This document shows, in pieces, positions 53,999 through 61,629 of a DNA stretch of 64,000 nt; the stretch's first letter is position 1, and every line of letters begins with the position of its first letter. The notes beneath the pieces were generated by a model, which saw only the letters and a list, made by a program, of their open reading frames with translations, made no database searches and was not told the DNA's origin. A program made the translations under genes and the position numbers. This DNA comes from an uncultured Holophaga sp. (GTDB lineage Bacteria; Acidobacteriota; Holophagae; Holophagales; Holophagaceae). The stretch covers positions 886,001-950,000 of the forward strand of contig NZ_OY781925.1 in NCBI RefSeq assembly GCF_963677305.1. Direction: 5' to 3'.

Positions 53999-54791
53999 CG
54001 ACCTTGATCCGCCGGGCCAGGTCGGGCTCATCCAGCTGATAGAGGGCGTCCAGGAAATGGAGCTGCAGGGTACCCGGGCCATCAGCCTTCTCGGCCGCCA
54101 TCTCCCCGGCGATGCCCATGACCGCCATGGCCTGGGCGGCGGCCAGGGCCGGATCGGGAGTGATGGCGGCAAAGGCTCCGCAGAGGGCGGTGGCGGTGCA
54201 GCCAAGGCCGGTCACCCTGGGCATCAGGGCATGGCCGTTGTGGACGCGCCAGGAGCAGTCCTTGCCCACGATGTAGTCTGTTTCCCCGCTGATGCAGACG
54301 GCACACCCATAGGTGTCCCGCAGGGTGGCGGCGGCGGCCAGGGCGGCGTGGGAGCTCTCGGTGCTGTCCACGCCCTTGGTCTGGGCCAGCTCTCCGCAGG
54401 TGGCCATGATCTCCGAGGCGTTGCCGCGCAGAATGGCGGGTCTGGCCTCCTTGAGCAGCTCCCGGGCCGTGCTGGTCCGGTAGCTCGTGGCGCCGGCCCC
54501 GACGGGGTCCAGCACGATGGGGATGCCCTTCTTCCGGGCTGCCTCGGCCGCGAGGAACATGGCCCGGATCCACTCCTTGCTGAGGGTCCCGATGTTGAGC
54601 ACCAGGGCGGAGGAGATGCTCACCATCTCGGCCATCTCCTCCGGGGCATGGGCCATGACCGGCGAGGCCCCCAGGGCGAGCAAGGCGTTGGCCGTGTTGT
54701 TCATGACCACGTAGTTGGTGATGTTGTGGACGACGGGGGACTTGGCGCGGAGGGCCTGTAGGGTGGCCCAGGTGTTCAGGGGATCGGACAT
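53991..54791 (-). CDS. thiM: Hydroxyethylthiazole kinase
   Basis: Phosphorylates the thiazole moiety in thiamine salvage, 266 aa. VVHNITNYVVMNNTANALLA (residues 20-39), LDPVGAGAT near 94 and the phosphate-binding TGLGCTATALCGAF near 194 with its catalytic Cys are all present. ATG 54791 has AAGGAGT 4 bases upstream. It forms a two-gene salvage operon with thiE; thiD is far away at 16.8 kb. No TPP riboswitch is recognisable in the short leader. Confidence 0.95.
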   Translation of the reverse strand: MSDPLNTWATLQALRAKSPVVHNITNYVVMNNTANALLALGASPVMAHAPEEMAEMVSISSALVLNIGTLSKEWIRAMFLAAEAARKKGIPIVLDPVGAGATSYRTSTARELLKEARPAILRGNASEIMATCGELAQTKGVDSTESSHAALAAAATLRDTYGCAVCISGETDYIVGKDCSWRVHNGHALMPRVTGLGCTATALCGAFAAITPDPALAAAQAMAVMGIAGEMAAEKADGPGTLQLHFLDALYQLDEPDLARRIKVDA

Positions 54792-54999
54792 GGGACTCCT
54801 TGCATGGCGGACTGCTGGCCCTATTCCACCATCAAAGGGCAGCCCTGCCCAGGTCGGACCCTTGCTGGCCCAAAGGACGCCGGTCTGGGACGTTCACCCC
54901 TTCTTTACGGAACTTTACAAATCCTTGCCGAAGCGAAAGAGAGCCTTCAGACGAGCCAGGTACAAAGGAAACCAAGGAATTCCCCACAGTGCGTTTGAT

Positions 55000-55016
55000 G
55001 GGCGCAAGAGGCGCCC
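55000..55016 (+). promoter_or_regulatory. Small hairpin in the leader of the OFA transporter
   Basis: GGGCGC-AAGAG-GCGCCC, a 6-bp stem 40 bases before the start codon. No T-run. Its role is unknown; it could affect mRNA stability or read-through. Confidence 0.3.
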
Positions 55017-55055
55017 AGGTCTCAATCAATCTTTCCAAGGGAGAAGGTGCGGCTC

Positions 55056-56399
55056 ATGCAGGCACAACAGAAAAACTCTGCGTTCGCTTTCGGTCTGGCG
55101 GGTTGGGGGACCATCCTTTACTGCCTAGTCATGTTCTTCTTCTACGTGGGTATGGTGAACGACGGCACCAATGTGCTGGCCCCCACGGTGGCCGCCAACC
55201 TCGGCTGCGCACCGGGGACCCTGATCCAGCTCAACGGGTATGCCGGCATGGTCGGGGTGGTCGGGTTCATCCTGGTGGGACAGGTGAACCGGAAGCTCGG
55301 GGCCCGGGCGACTTCATCACTCTGCACCATCGTGGCGGGCGTCGCCTACATCGTGTGCGCCAACGCGGCCAGCATCTCCATGTATTTCATTGCCATGTGC
55401 ATCGTGGTCACCGGGATCATGTCGGCGGGCTACATCGCCGGTGGCACCCTGACGGTGGCCTGGTTCCCCAAGAAGAAGGGGATCATCATGGGCTACACCA
55501 CCATGGGACACAACTTCGCTTCGGCATTCTACGTCGCCATTCTGGCCGGGCTCGTGGCCGCTGTAGGCAACATCAAGGGCGGCAGCGTACCCATCGGGGT
55601 CGCCGCAATCTTCCTTGGCATCCTGGGGGCGGTCTTCATGCGCAATACCCCCCAGGAGCGGGGGCTCAATCCTGACAACGTCAGCGACCACATCTATGCC
55701 ACCGAATACTATGTGGGGCATGAGGAGGACAGGGACGGCGGATGGACCGTCAAGTCCCTTCTGAGCAAGCGTGAGACCTGGCTGGCGGCCATCACCACCG
55801 GGGCCTTCCAGATCTGTTCCGTGGGCGTCATGTGTCAGCTGGTCACCCGCAACATCCGGGACTTCGGCATGACCCAGGGGCGCGCCCTGGCTTTGATGAC
55901 CGTCATCGCCCTCATCGGAGTGGTGGGTTCCTGGCTCATCGGGATCATCGATGACCGAATCGGCACCAAGCGGACCATGCAGCTCTTCGGTCTCTGGTAT
56001 GCCATCGCCCTGGCTTTCAACTTCATGGCGCACGGCGTCGGCACCGCCTTCTACATCTCCATCTTCATGATCGGCATGGGCATCGGTGGCTCGGCCAACT
56101 TCACGACCTCGCTGCCGACTTCCATCTTCGGCCGTCAGGGTTTCGACAAGGTCAACTCGGTCATCTTCCCCATGCAGGGCTTGGTGACCTCGTTCTGCTT
56201 CATCATCAATGGGGTGGTGACCAATGTGATCGGCAACCTGACCGTGGCCTACGTCATCTTCGCCGTGATCGCCCTGTTGACGACTGCCCTGGTCAGCGTG
56301 GTCGATGAACACAAATACAACAAGGATTGGGAGGCTGGTGTGGATGCCAGCCAGGGGGGAGCCATCGGGCAGAGCCTCCCGGAGGATGCGCTGGCCTGA
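55056..56399 (+). CDS. MFS transporter, oxalate/formate antiporter-like (OFA) family
   Basis: Twelve-helix major-facilitator carrier of 447 aa. Features are the first-helix region GWGTILYCLVMFFFYVGMVNDGTNV, the loop QVNRKLGARATSS between helices 2 and 3, AWFPKKKGIIMGYTTMGHN near residue 140 (typical of the OFA group), a central loop around 190-225, and DDRIGTKRTMQLFG in the second half. Oxalate/formate, lactate or other carboxylates are possible substrates; the sequence does not decide. ATG 55056 has GAAGGTG upstream; GTG 55047 is the alternative. It ends at a hairpin. Confidence 0.88.
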   Translation: MQAQQKNSAFAFGLAGWGTILYCLVMFFFYVGMVNDGTNVLAPTVAANLGCAPGTLIQLNGYAGMVGVVGFILVGQVNRKLGARATSSLCTIVAGVAYIVCANAASISMYFIAMCIVVTGIMSAGYIAGGTLTVAWFPKKKGIIMGYTTMGHNFASAFYVAILAGLVAAVGNIKGGSVPIGVAAIFLGILGAVFMRNTPQERGLNPDNVSDHIYATEYYVGHEEDRDGGWTVKSLLSKRETWLAAITTGAFQICSVGVMCQLVTRNIRDFGMTQGRALALMTVIALIGVVGSWLIGIIDDRIGTKRTMQLFGLWYAIALAFNFMAHGVGTAFYISIFMIGMGIGGSANFTTSLPTSIFGRQGFDKVNSVIFPMQGLVTSFCFIINGVVTNVIGNLTVAYVIFAVIALLTTALVSVVDEHKYNKDWEAGVDASQGGAIGQSLPEDALA

Positions 56400-56415
56400 G
56401 GCCCCTGCTTCGTAT

Positions 56416-56449
56416 CCGTGCCGGGGGGCCCTTGGGCCTCCTGGCACGG
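56416..56449. terminator. Hairpin between the OFA transporter and the quinone reductase
   Basis: CCGTGCCGGGGGGCCC pairs with GGGCCTCCTGGCACGG (16 bp with two G-U pairs), in the gap between convergent genes and 17 bases after the transporter stop. No clear T-run. Confidence 0.6.
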
Positions 56450-56453
56450 GGGC

Positions 56454-57047
56454 TCAGAATTCCCGCCCCAGTTTGCGGCAATGGTCCCGGATGCGGGCCC
56501 GCTCGGCGGGCAGGTTGCCGGAGAGTCCACCGAGCAGGGCGAGCGCAGCCTCGGGGATGCCCACTCCCAGCAGGCGATCCTCCACCATGATGCGCCGATG
56601 GGCCTCCCGGAGGCCCAGGGCGTCGAGCTTCTCATCCGAGTGGCCTGCGATGGCGATGGCCAGAGCCTTCTGCACGGTCAGCCGGGTGCTGCGGCTGCGG
56701 TCCGCCTCGTAGGCATAGGCAAACCCATAGGACCAGACTCGGTCAAACCATCCCTTGAGGATGGCGGGAACATCCGACCACCAGAAGGGATAGATGAAGA
56801 CCAGCCCCTCGGCCCGGGCCAGTCGTGCCTGTTCCGCCCTGATGTCCCCTGGGCGCTTTGCGGCCGAGTCCATAGCGGTTTCCAGGGCGAACTGGGCGGG
56901 CTTGAGGATGGGGTCGAAAGCCTCGGCATAGAGGTCAGCCACCTCGAAGGTGTGTCCAGCCTCCAGCAGGCCCTCCAGGAATACCCTTCCCACCTCCTGA
57001 GTGAAGGAGGTCGGCTCTGGGTGGGCCAGTACAACCAGGACGTTCAT
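56454..57047 (-). CDS. NAD(P)H dehydrogenase (quinone), NQO1/flavodoxin-like
   Basis: FMN/FAD flavoprotein that reduces quinones or drugs by two electrons, 197 aa. The phosphate-binding loop VLAHPEPTSFTQEV is at residues 6-19, and GLVFIYPFWWSDVPAILKGW with DRVWSYGFAY is near residues 75-105, as in NQO1 and general stress protein 14 relatives. ATG 57047 lies 4 bases after the ABC-F stop. The longer upstream frame is spurious. Substrate unknown. Confidence 0.9.
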   Translation of the reverse strand: MNVLVVLAHPEPTSFTQEVGRVFLEGLLEAGHTFEVADLYAEAFDPILKPAQFALETAMDSAAKRPGDIRAEQARLARAEGLVFIYPFWWSDVPAILKGWFDRVWSYGFAYAYEADRSRSTRLTVQKALAIAIAGHSDEKLDALGLREAHRRIMVEDRLLGVGIPEAALALLGGLSGNLPAERARIRDHCRKLGREF

Positions 57048-57051
57048 GGGC

Positions 57052-58683
57052 TCAGCTGTGTACGCCCGGCGCTTCGTGGCCGGTACTGGCGACGTATTCG
57101 TTGTAATCACCCTGGTAGAGCAGGGGGGATTCGTGCTCCTCGACAGCGAGTTCAAGTACCCGGTTGGCGATGCCTCGGAGGAAGTTACGGTCGTGGGAGA
57201 CGAAGAGGATGGTGCCTTCGTAGTCCTTCAGGGCCTCGATCAGCATCTCCTTGGTGGCCAGATCCAGGTGGTTGGTGGGCTCGTCCATGACCAAGAAGTT
57301 GGGGGGGTAGAGGAGCATGCGGGCCATGACCAGGCGGGACTTCTCACCGCCCGACAGGGCTCGGATCGGCTTGTCCACTTCGTCGCCGGAGAACTGGAAC
57401 GCGCCCAGGAGGTTCCGGAGCACGCCGAGGCCCTCCATGGGGTAGTCCTGCTGAAGCTGCTCCAGAACCGTGAGATCGGGGTTCAGGAGGTCCAGAGACT
57501 GCTGGGCGAAGTAGCCCATCTTGAGGCTGGCGCCCAGCTTGACTGCCCCGGAGTCCGGTTCCAGAGCACCTGCCACCATCTTGAGCAGGGTGGATTTGCC
57601 TGCGCCGTTCTTGCCCATGACGCACCAGCGCTCCCCGCGCCGGATGTGGAAGTCGAAGTCCCGGTAGAGCTTCTTGTCGCCGTAGGCTTTGTTGACCCCC
57701 TCGACCATGACCACATCGTCGCCGGAGCGAGGGGGGGTGCGGAAGGTCCACTTGGTCACCTGGCGCTTCTTGGGCAGCTCAATGCGTTCCTGCTTCTCGA
57801 GGGCCTTCACCCGGCTCTGCACCTGGGCGGCCTTGGCGGCGTGGGCCTTGAAACGGTCGATGAAACGCTGTTCCTTGGCCAGCTTGGCCTGCTGGCGTTC
57901 GTAGGCGGCCTCCAGGTTGGCCTCCCGCTGCTCCCGCTCCTTTACGTAGAAATCGTAGTTGCCCGAGTAGGTGATGATGTCACCGCCATCAATCTCCACG
58001 ATCTTGCTGACGATGCGGTTCATGAAGTCCCGGTCGTGGGAGGTCATGAGGATGGTGGCGTCCACGTTCCTCAGGAAGCCCTCCAGCCAGAGGATGGATT
58101 CGATGTCCAAGTGGTTGGTGGGCTCGTCCATGAGCAGGACGTCGAAGTTGCCCAGCAGCACCTTGGCCATGGAGACGCGCATCTTCCAGCCGCCCGAGAG
58201 GGCGCCCACATCGCCGTCGATCTGTCCCGGGGCGAAGCCCAGGCCCTCCAGGCAGGCCCGGGCCTTGGCCTCCAACTCGTAGCCCCCGGCGTGCTCGTAC
58301 TCCTCCTGCACGTGCCCGAAGCGCTCCAGGATCTCATCCATGCGGTCCCCCTGCTCGGGGTCGCACATGGCCAGGTTTAGCTGCTCCAGCTCGTGGTGGA
58401 GCTCTCCCAGGCGCCCGGAGCCCGCGATGGCCTCCTCCAGCACCGTGCGCCCGGCCATTTCGTCCACTTCCTGGCGGAAGTAGCCCACGGTCAGCTTCTT
58501 GGGCACGGCGACGACGCCGTCGTCGGGGCTCTCCTCGCCCATGACCATGCGGAAGAGGGTGGACTTGCCGGCCCCGTTGGGTCCCACCAGACCGGCCTTC
58601 TCTCCAGGGTTCACCTGGAAGCTGGCATCGATGAAGAGGACCTGCTGGCCGTACTGCTTGCTGACATTGGAGAACGAGATCAT
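57052..58683 (-). CDS. ABC-F family ATPase (translation factor type)
   Basis: Soluble tandem ABC protein of the ABC-F group, 543 aa, which acts on ribosomes rather than in membranes. There are two Walker A motifs (GPNGAGKST near residue 35 and GKNGAGKST near 353) and two signatures (LSGGWKMR near 162 and LSGGEKSR near 440). The two Walker B motifs are each followed by EPTNHLD. The inter-domain linker, about residues 240-320, is rich in Arg/Lys/Gln. The length and linker resemble YbiT-like members. ATG 58683 has GGGAG upstream. Confidence 0.95.
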   Translation of the reverse strand: MISFSNVSKQYGQQVLFIDASFQVNPGEKAGLVGPNGAGKSTLFRMVMGEESPDDGVVAVPKKLTVGYFRQEVDEMAGRTVLEEAIAGSGRLGELHHELEQLNLAMCDPEQGDRMDEILERFGHVQEEYEHAGGYELEAKARACLEGLGFAPGQIDGDVGALSGGWKMRVSMAKVLLGNFDVLLMDEPTNHLDIESILWLEGFLRNVDATILMTSHDRDFMNRIVSKIVEIDGGDIITYSGNYDFYVKEREQREANLEAAYERQQAKLAKEQRFIDRFKAHAAKAAQVQSRVKALEKQERIELPKKRQVTKWTFRTPPRSGDDVVMVEGVNKAYGDKKLYRDFDFHIRRGERWCVMGKNGAGKSTLLKMVAGALEPDSGAVKLGASLKMGYFAQQSLDLLNPDLTVLEQLQQDYPMEGLGVLRNLLGAFQFSGDEVDKPIRALSGGEKSRLVMARMLLYPPNFLVMDEPTNHLDLATKEMLIEALKDYEGTILFVSHDRNFLRGIANRVLELAVEEHESPLLYQGDYNEYVASTGHEAPGVHS

Positions 58684-58830
58684 GGAGCTCCCGGGGGCGT
58701 TGCGCCGAACCTTCCATTCTATCCCGGGAGCTCCCCCGGCATCATTCCCTCAGAATCTTCTGGGCTACCCGGCATTGGATTGGGTCATATTGAAACTCGC
58801 GTCACATAGTGATGGTTTTTATGTTTTTAT

Positions 58831-58858
58831 TTGTCTGAAGTGGTCCTTGTTTTATCAA
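58831..58858 (+). promoter_or_regulatory. Candidate promoter for the EthD-like gene
   Basis: TTGTCT, 16 bases, TATCAA in an A+T-rich stretch, about 35 bases before the start. A small inverted repeat TCAC-ATA-GTGA (58802-58812) lies just upstream and could be a regulator site. Confidence 0.4.
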
Positions 58859-58892
58859 AATACCTCCATAACTCACACCTGGAGGTTCAGTG

Positions 58893-59780
58893 ATGATGAA
58901 GTGGAATATCACCAGCAGGCACCATCCCCAGCTCAGTACGGAGCGCTTCTACTACGAGTGGGGTGTGATCCACGTGGCTCTGATGTTGACCAATGCCTCG
59001 ACCATGCAGAGTTTCAGGCGCTACGTGCAGCACTACGCCTTTGACTTCGAGATGATCCCCGACGAGGCCCGCCTCCTGCCCCTTCACCCCACCAAGTGGC
59101 AGAGCTTCGCCGAGCACTGGATCGAGAGTGTGGAGGCCGTGGGGCATGCCTGTAAGACTGAAGATTACCGCTCTCGCATGCACCCCCATTCCTTCAGTGA
59201 CTCCGCCATGGAACTTCACCTGCTCCAGGGAACGACCGTGTTCGAGCGCCCTGATTTCAAGTCGGGTGGCGTGAAGCTGATCCACAACCTCAAGCTGAAG
59301 CCCGGCGTCAGCCTTGAAGCCTTCAACTCCTTCCTGGCGGACAAGCATGCCCCCCTGGTGGTGGATCTGCTCAATGCACGGGGGCTTCGCAAATACGAGC
59401 TTGATCGCCAGTTGGGCCTGGATCCCAACCAGTTCAAAGGCACCCTCTTTGAGAAGGGCGGGGTGGACCAGTACGCCGGGCTGGAGGAGCTCTGGTTCGA
59501 CAGCCTGGAAGAAGCTCTGGCCTTCGGGAAGGATGCGACGATCCGCCAGGCCCTGCTGGAGAGCTACGGGCAGTTTGTCGACCTCCAGGCCAGCCACTCC
59601 ATCTATCTGATCGAGCGGGTCGCCTTCGACTTCATCACCAAGGAGGCCACGCCGCTGCCCGCCATCCTGGACCCCAACAGTTGTGAGGCCAAAGCCAGCG
59701 CCAACGACTGGAAGGTCTACCAGCCCTGCCTGCTCAAGCCTGAGCCGCACCAGACCAACTGCTATCGCGAACGGCCCTGA
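58893..59780 (+). CDS. Tandem EthD-like (dimeric alpha-beta barrel) protein
   Basis: Unknown function, 295 aa. Two halves look alike: residues 14-50 (TERFYYEWGVIHVALMLTNA, then FRRYVQHYAFDFEM) and residues 130-170 (FNSFLADKHAPLVVDLLNAR, then GLRKYELDRQLGL). Both follow the EthD pattern of a helix with H/D-x-P/A-L followed by RY/KYE. EthD-type ferredoxin-like barrels occur in aromatic and ether degradation. ATG 58893 has GGAGG 7 bases upstream; GTG 58890 is possible. It leads an apparent two-gene unit with the flavin reductase. Confidence 0.72.
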   Translation: MMKWNITSRHHPQLSTERFYYEWGVIHVALMLTNASTMQSFRRYVQHYAFDFEMIPDEARLLPLHPTKWQSFAEHWIESVEAVGHACKTEDYRSRMHPHSFSDSAMELHLLQGTTVFERPDFKSGGVKLIHNLKLKPGVSLEAFNSFLADKHAPLVVDLLNARGLRKYELDRQLGLDPNQFKGTLFEKGGVDQYAGLEELWFDSLEEALAFGKDATIRQALLESYGQFVDLQASHSIYLIERVAFDFITKEATPLPAILDPNSCEAKASANDWKVYQPCLLKPEPHQTNCYRERP

Positions 59781-59832
59781 GACGTTGATGCCCGACGGGC
59801 GCCCCTTTCACACCTTTATGTGGAGACATGTC

Positions 59833-60774
59833 ATGAAAATCCTCGGAATATCCTTCGGCGGCCGCAACGGCAGCAACGACGCCATGTGCAAGGAGGCCCT
59901 CAAGGCTGCCCAGGAGATGGGGGCCGAGATCGAGTTCATCCGTCCCCTCGAGCTTGACCTCAAGCCCTGCAACGGCTGTGTGGCCTGTGTCAGGAAGCTG
60001 GTCCAGGGCAAGAATCCCATTTGCGTCATCCAGGACGATTTCCCCTGGCTGGATGACAAGGTCGCCGAGGCCGACGGCCTCCTCTTCTTCCTGCCCATCT
60101 TCGAGAAGGGCGCGCCCGCCAGCTTCAAGATCCTCCAGGATCGCCTCTGCGGCCCCAGCCACGACCGGGCCTTCATGATGGCCTGCACCCAGATCGCCGA
60201 GCAGACCGGGAACGAGGGGCCGAATCCCCGCTATCTGGTGCAGGACAAGCCCGTCTCCTTTGTCATGATCGGCGGCAGCGACTGGATCACCCGCGTGGCC
60301 ACCGATACCAAGCTTTTCGCCATGACCCCTGAGTGGAAGATCATTGATGAGATCGTCTTTCCATGGTCCAAGGCCATCGTGGCGGAGGACGAGAAGGTGG
60401 CTCAGTGCCATCAGGTGGGCGTGAACATGGTGAAGGCCTTGCAGGCTCCCGCCAGCGCCAAGTACCTGGGCGATCCCGGTGTGTGCCCCAACTGCCATTC
60501 CCGCAACTTCTACCTCAATGACGCGATCACCGAGGCGGTCTGCGAAGTCTGTGGCCTCATTGGTGAACTCAAGTCGGTGGACGGCAAGGTGGTCTTCGAG
60601 TTCCCTGCGGAGCAGGTCCAGCACGCCCACAACAACGTCTCCGGGAAGTTCCACCACTTGGACGATGTGAAGGGCAACGAGATGAAGATCGCTGAACTCC
60701 GGAAGACGGAATCTTTCAGTAAGCGGATGGCGGGCTACCGGGACTTCATCCAGGCCAGCATGCCCACTGCGTAG
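59833..60774 (+). CDS. Flavodoxin-fold NAD(P)H-dependent FMN reductase with C-terminal zinc ribbon
   Basis: The 313-aa product has a flavodoxin-like NADPH:FMN reductase domain (residues 1-200) with GISFGGRNGSNDAMCKEAL at the FMN loop, and PCNGCVACVRK near residue 45, a Cys-containing motif common in iron-sulfur flavoproteins. ADGLLFFLPIFEKGAPASFK is near 80. A C-terminal segment has CPNC near residue 220 and CEVC near 240, a zinc-ribbon-like C-x2-C/C-x2-C pair. ATG 59833 has GGAGA 8 bases upstream. It ends at a perfect terminator. Confidence 0.82.
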   Translation: MKILGISFGGRNGSNDAMCKEALKAAQEMGAEIEFIRPLELDLKPCNGCVACVRKLVQGKNPICVIQDDFPWLDDKVAEADGLLFFLPIFEKGAPASFKILQDRLCGPSHDRAFMMACTQIAEQTGNEGPNPRYLVQDKPVSFVMIGGSDWITRVATDTKLFAMTPEWKIIDEIVFPWSKAIVAEDEKVAQCHQVGVNMVKALQAPASAKYLGDPGVCPNCHSRNFYLNDAITEAVCEVCGLIGELKSVDGKVVFEFPAEQVQHAHNNVSGKFHHLDDVKGNEMKIAELRKTESFSKRMAGYRDFIQASMPTA

Positions 60775-60786
60775 GGTTTCCAGCGC

Positions 60787-60825
60787 CCAAGAAAAAGGAG
60801 CACGCAAGGTGCTCCTTTTTCTTGG
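60787..60825. terminator. Strong bidirectional terminator
   Basis: CCAAGAAAAAGGAGCAC pairs perfectly with GTGCTCCTTTTTCTTGG around GCAAG, between the FMN reductase and the convergent hydrolase-like gene. Confidence 0.88.
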
Positions 60826-60841
60826 GGATGAGTCTGTCGTC

Positions 60842-61462
60842 CTACTTCATGTGCTTGTATCGTGCCTCACGCCCTCTGCCTTCCAGTGAGAGGTCGGCGA
60901 AGGGGTTGAAAAGGGGGTTCTTGACCGGCTTGTAGAGGCTGTGGAGCTGGGGCAGGAAGACGCCCCAGTTGCCGATCTCCTCGGCGCAGTGAGCGGCCCA
61001 GATCCGGCCCTCCTCATGGGTTTCCTTCTTCCGTATGCCGAAGGCGGAGGATTTGCCAATCACGCCGTAGTCGGTTTTCTCCCACTGGTGGAGACGGTAG
61101 CCCAGGGGAGAAGGGTTGATCAGGGACTCCTCTCCAAAGCCCAGGCCACCCACGATTACGGCGTGTTCGTAAGTGATGTAGTCGCGGACTTCGACGGGTA
61201 CCTCCTCCAGCTTCTCGAAGCGGATGTAGAGATTCTGCCGGGTACCGTCGTTCCAGGTCTGGGGGGCGATATGGACCGAGCCCCTGGGGTCCCCCGGCAC
61301 CACGGGCACCGCCCATTGCAGGGGCTCGTGCTGCTCGGGGTGCCAGAGCAGCACGGCCTTCTCCATGTTGCTCCAGAACCAGTCGATCATGTGGGCGGTC
61401 ACACCTTCGTGCCGCCAGTCCAGGTGGGTGCCCAGGGCGTCCTGGGTGAGGCTGAGTGTCAT
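60842..61462 (-). CDS. Compact DAPG/phloretin-hydrolase-like protein (PhlG family)
   Basis: The 206-aa product resembles the zinc-dependent C-C hydrolases PhlG (2,4-diacetylphloroglucinol hydrolase) and phloretin hydrolase. MIDWFWSNMEKAVLLWHPEQH is at residues 25-45, a YEHAVIVGG segment with possible metal ligands near residue 98, and AAHCAEEIGNWGVFLPQLH near 157-175, giving the H-x3-E pattern. It is shorter than PhlG itself. The match is from motif memory, so the exact reaction is uncertain; acylphenol or other 1,3-dicarbonyl cleavage is the inference. ATG 61462 has AGGAGA upstream. Divergent from a LysR gene that probably controls it. Confidence 0.7.
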   Translation of the reverse strand: MTLSLTQDALGTHLDWRHEGVTAHMIDWFWSNMEKAVLLWHPEQHEPLQWAVPVVPGDPRGSVHIAPQTWNDGTRQNLYIRFEKLEEVPVEVRDYITYEHAVIVGGLGFGEESLINPSPLGYRLHQWEKTDYGVIGKSSAFGIRKKETHEEGRIWAAHCAEEIGNWGVFLPQLHSLYKPVKNPLFNPFADLSLEGRGREARYKHMK

Positions 61463-61526
61463 GGGGGTCTCCTGTCCGGTTTGAAGGGCCAGTATCGCCA
61501 GAGGAGGCCATGACCTGCGGCACGTA

Positions 61527-61542
61527 AACCACGGATGGTTTC
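61527..61542. promoter_or_regulatory. Inverted repeat AAACCA-CGGA-TGGTTT in the LysR divergent gap
   Basis: Perfect 6-4-6 inverted repeat midway between the hydrolase-like gene and the LysR gene, 65 bases from the hydrolase start. Its position and symmetry fit a LysR-type regulator binding site. Confidence 0.5.
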
Positions 61543-61629
61543 TGGGCTAGGGCCCATGAATTCGCTGCTTTCCCGCGCATCTGCGGTGCGGCTCCGGGCG
61601 GCATAATGGAGCCTCACTCGGATCACGAC

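Noticed and set aside
54792..55055. TPP riboswitch upstream of thiM
   Set aside because: The short leader lacks the conserved CUGAGA and the ACCUG...GGAUAAUGCC-like segments.
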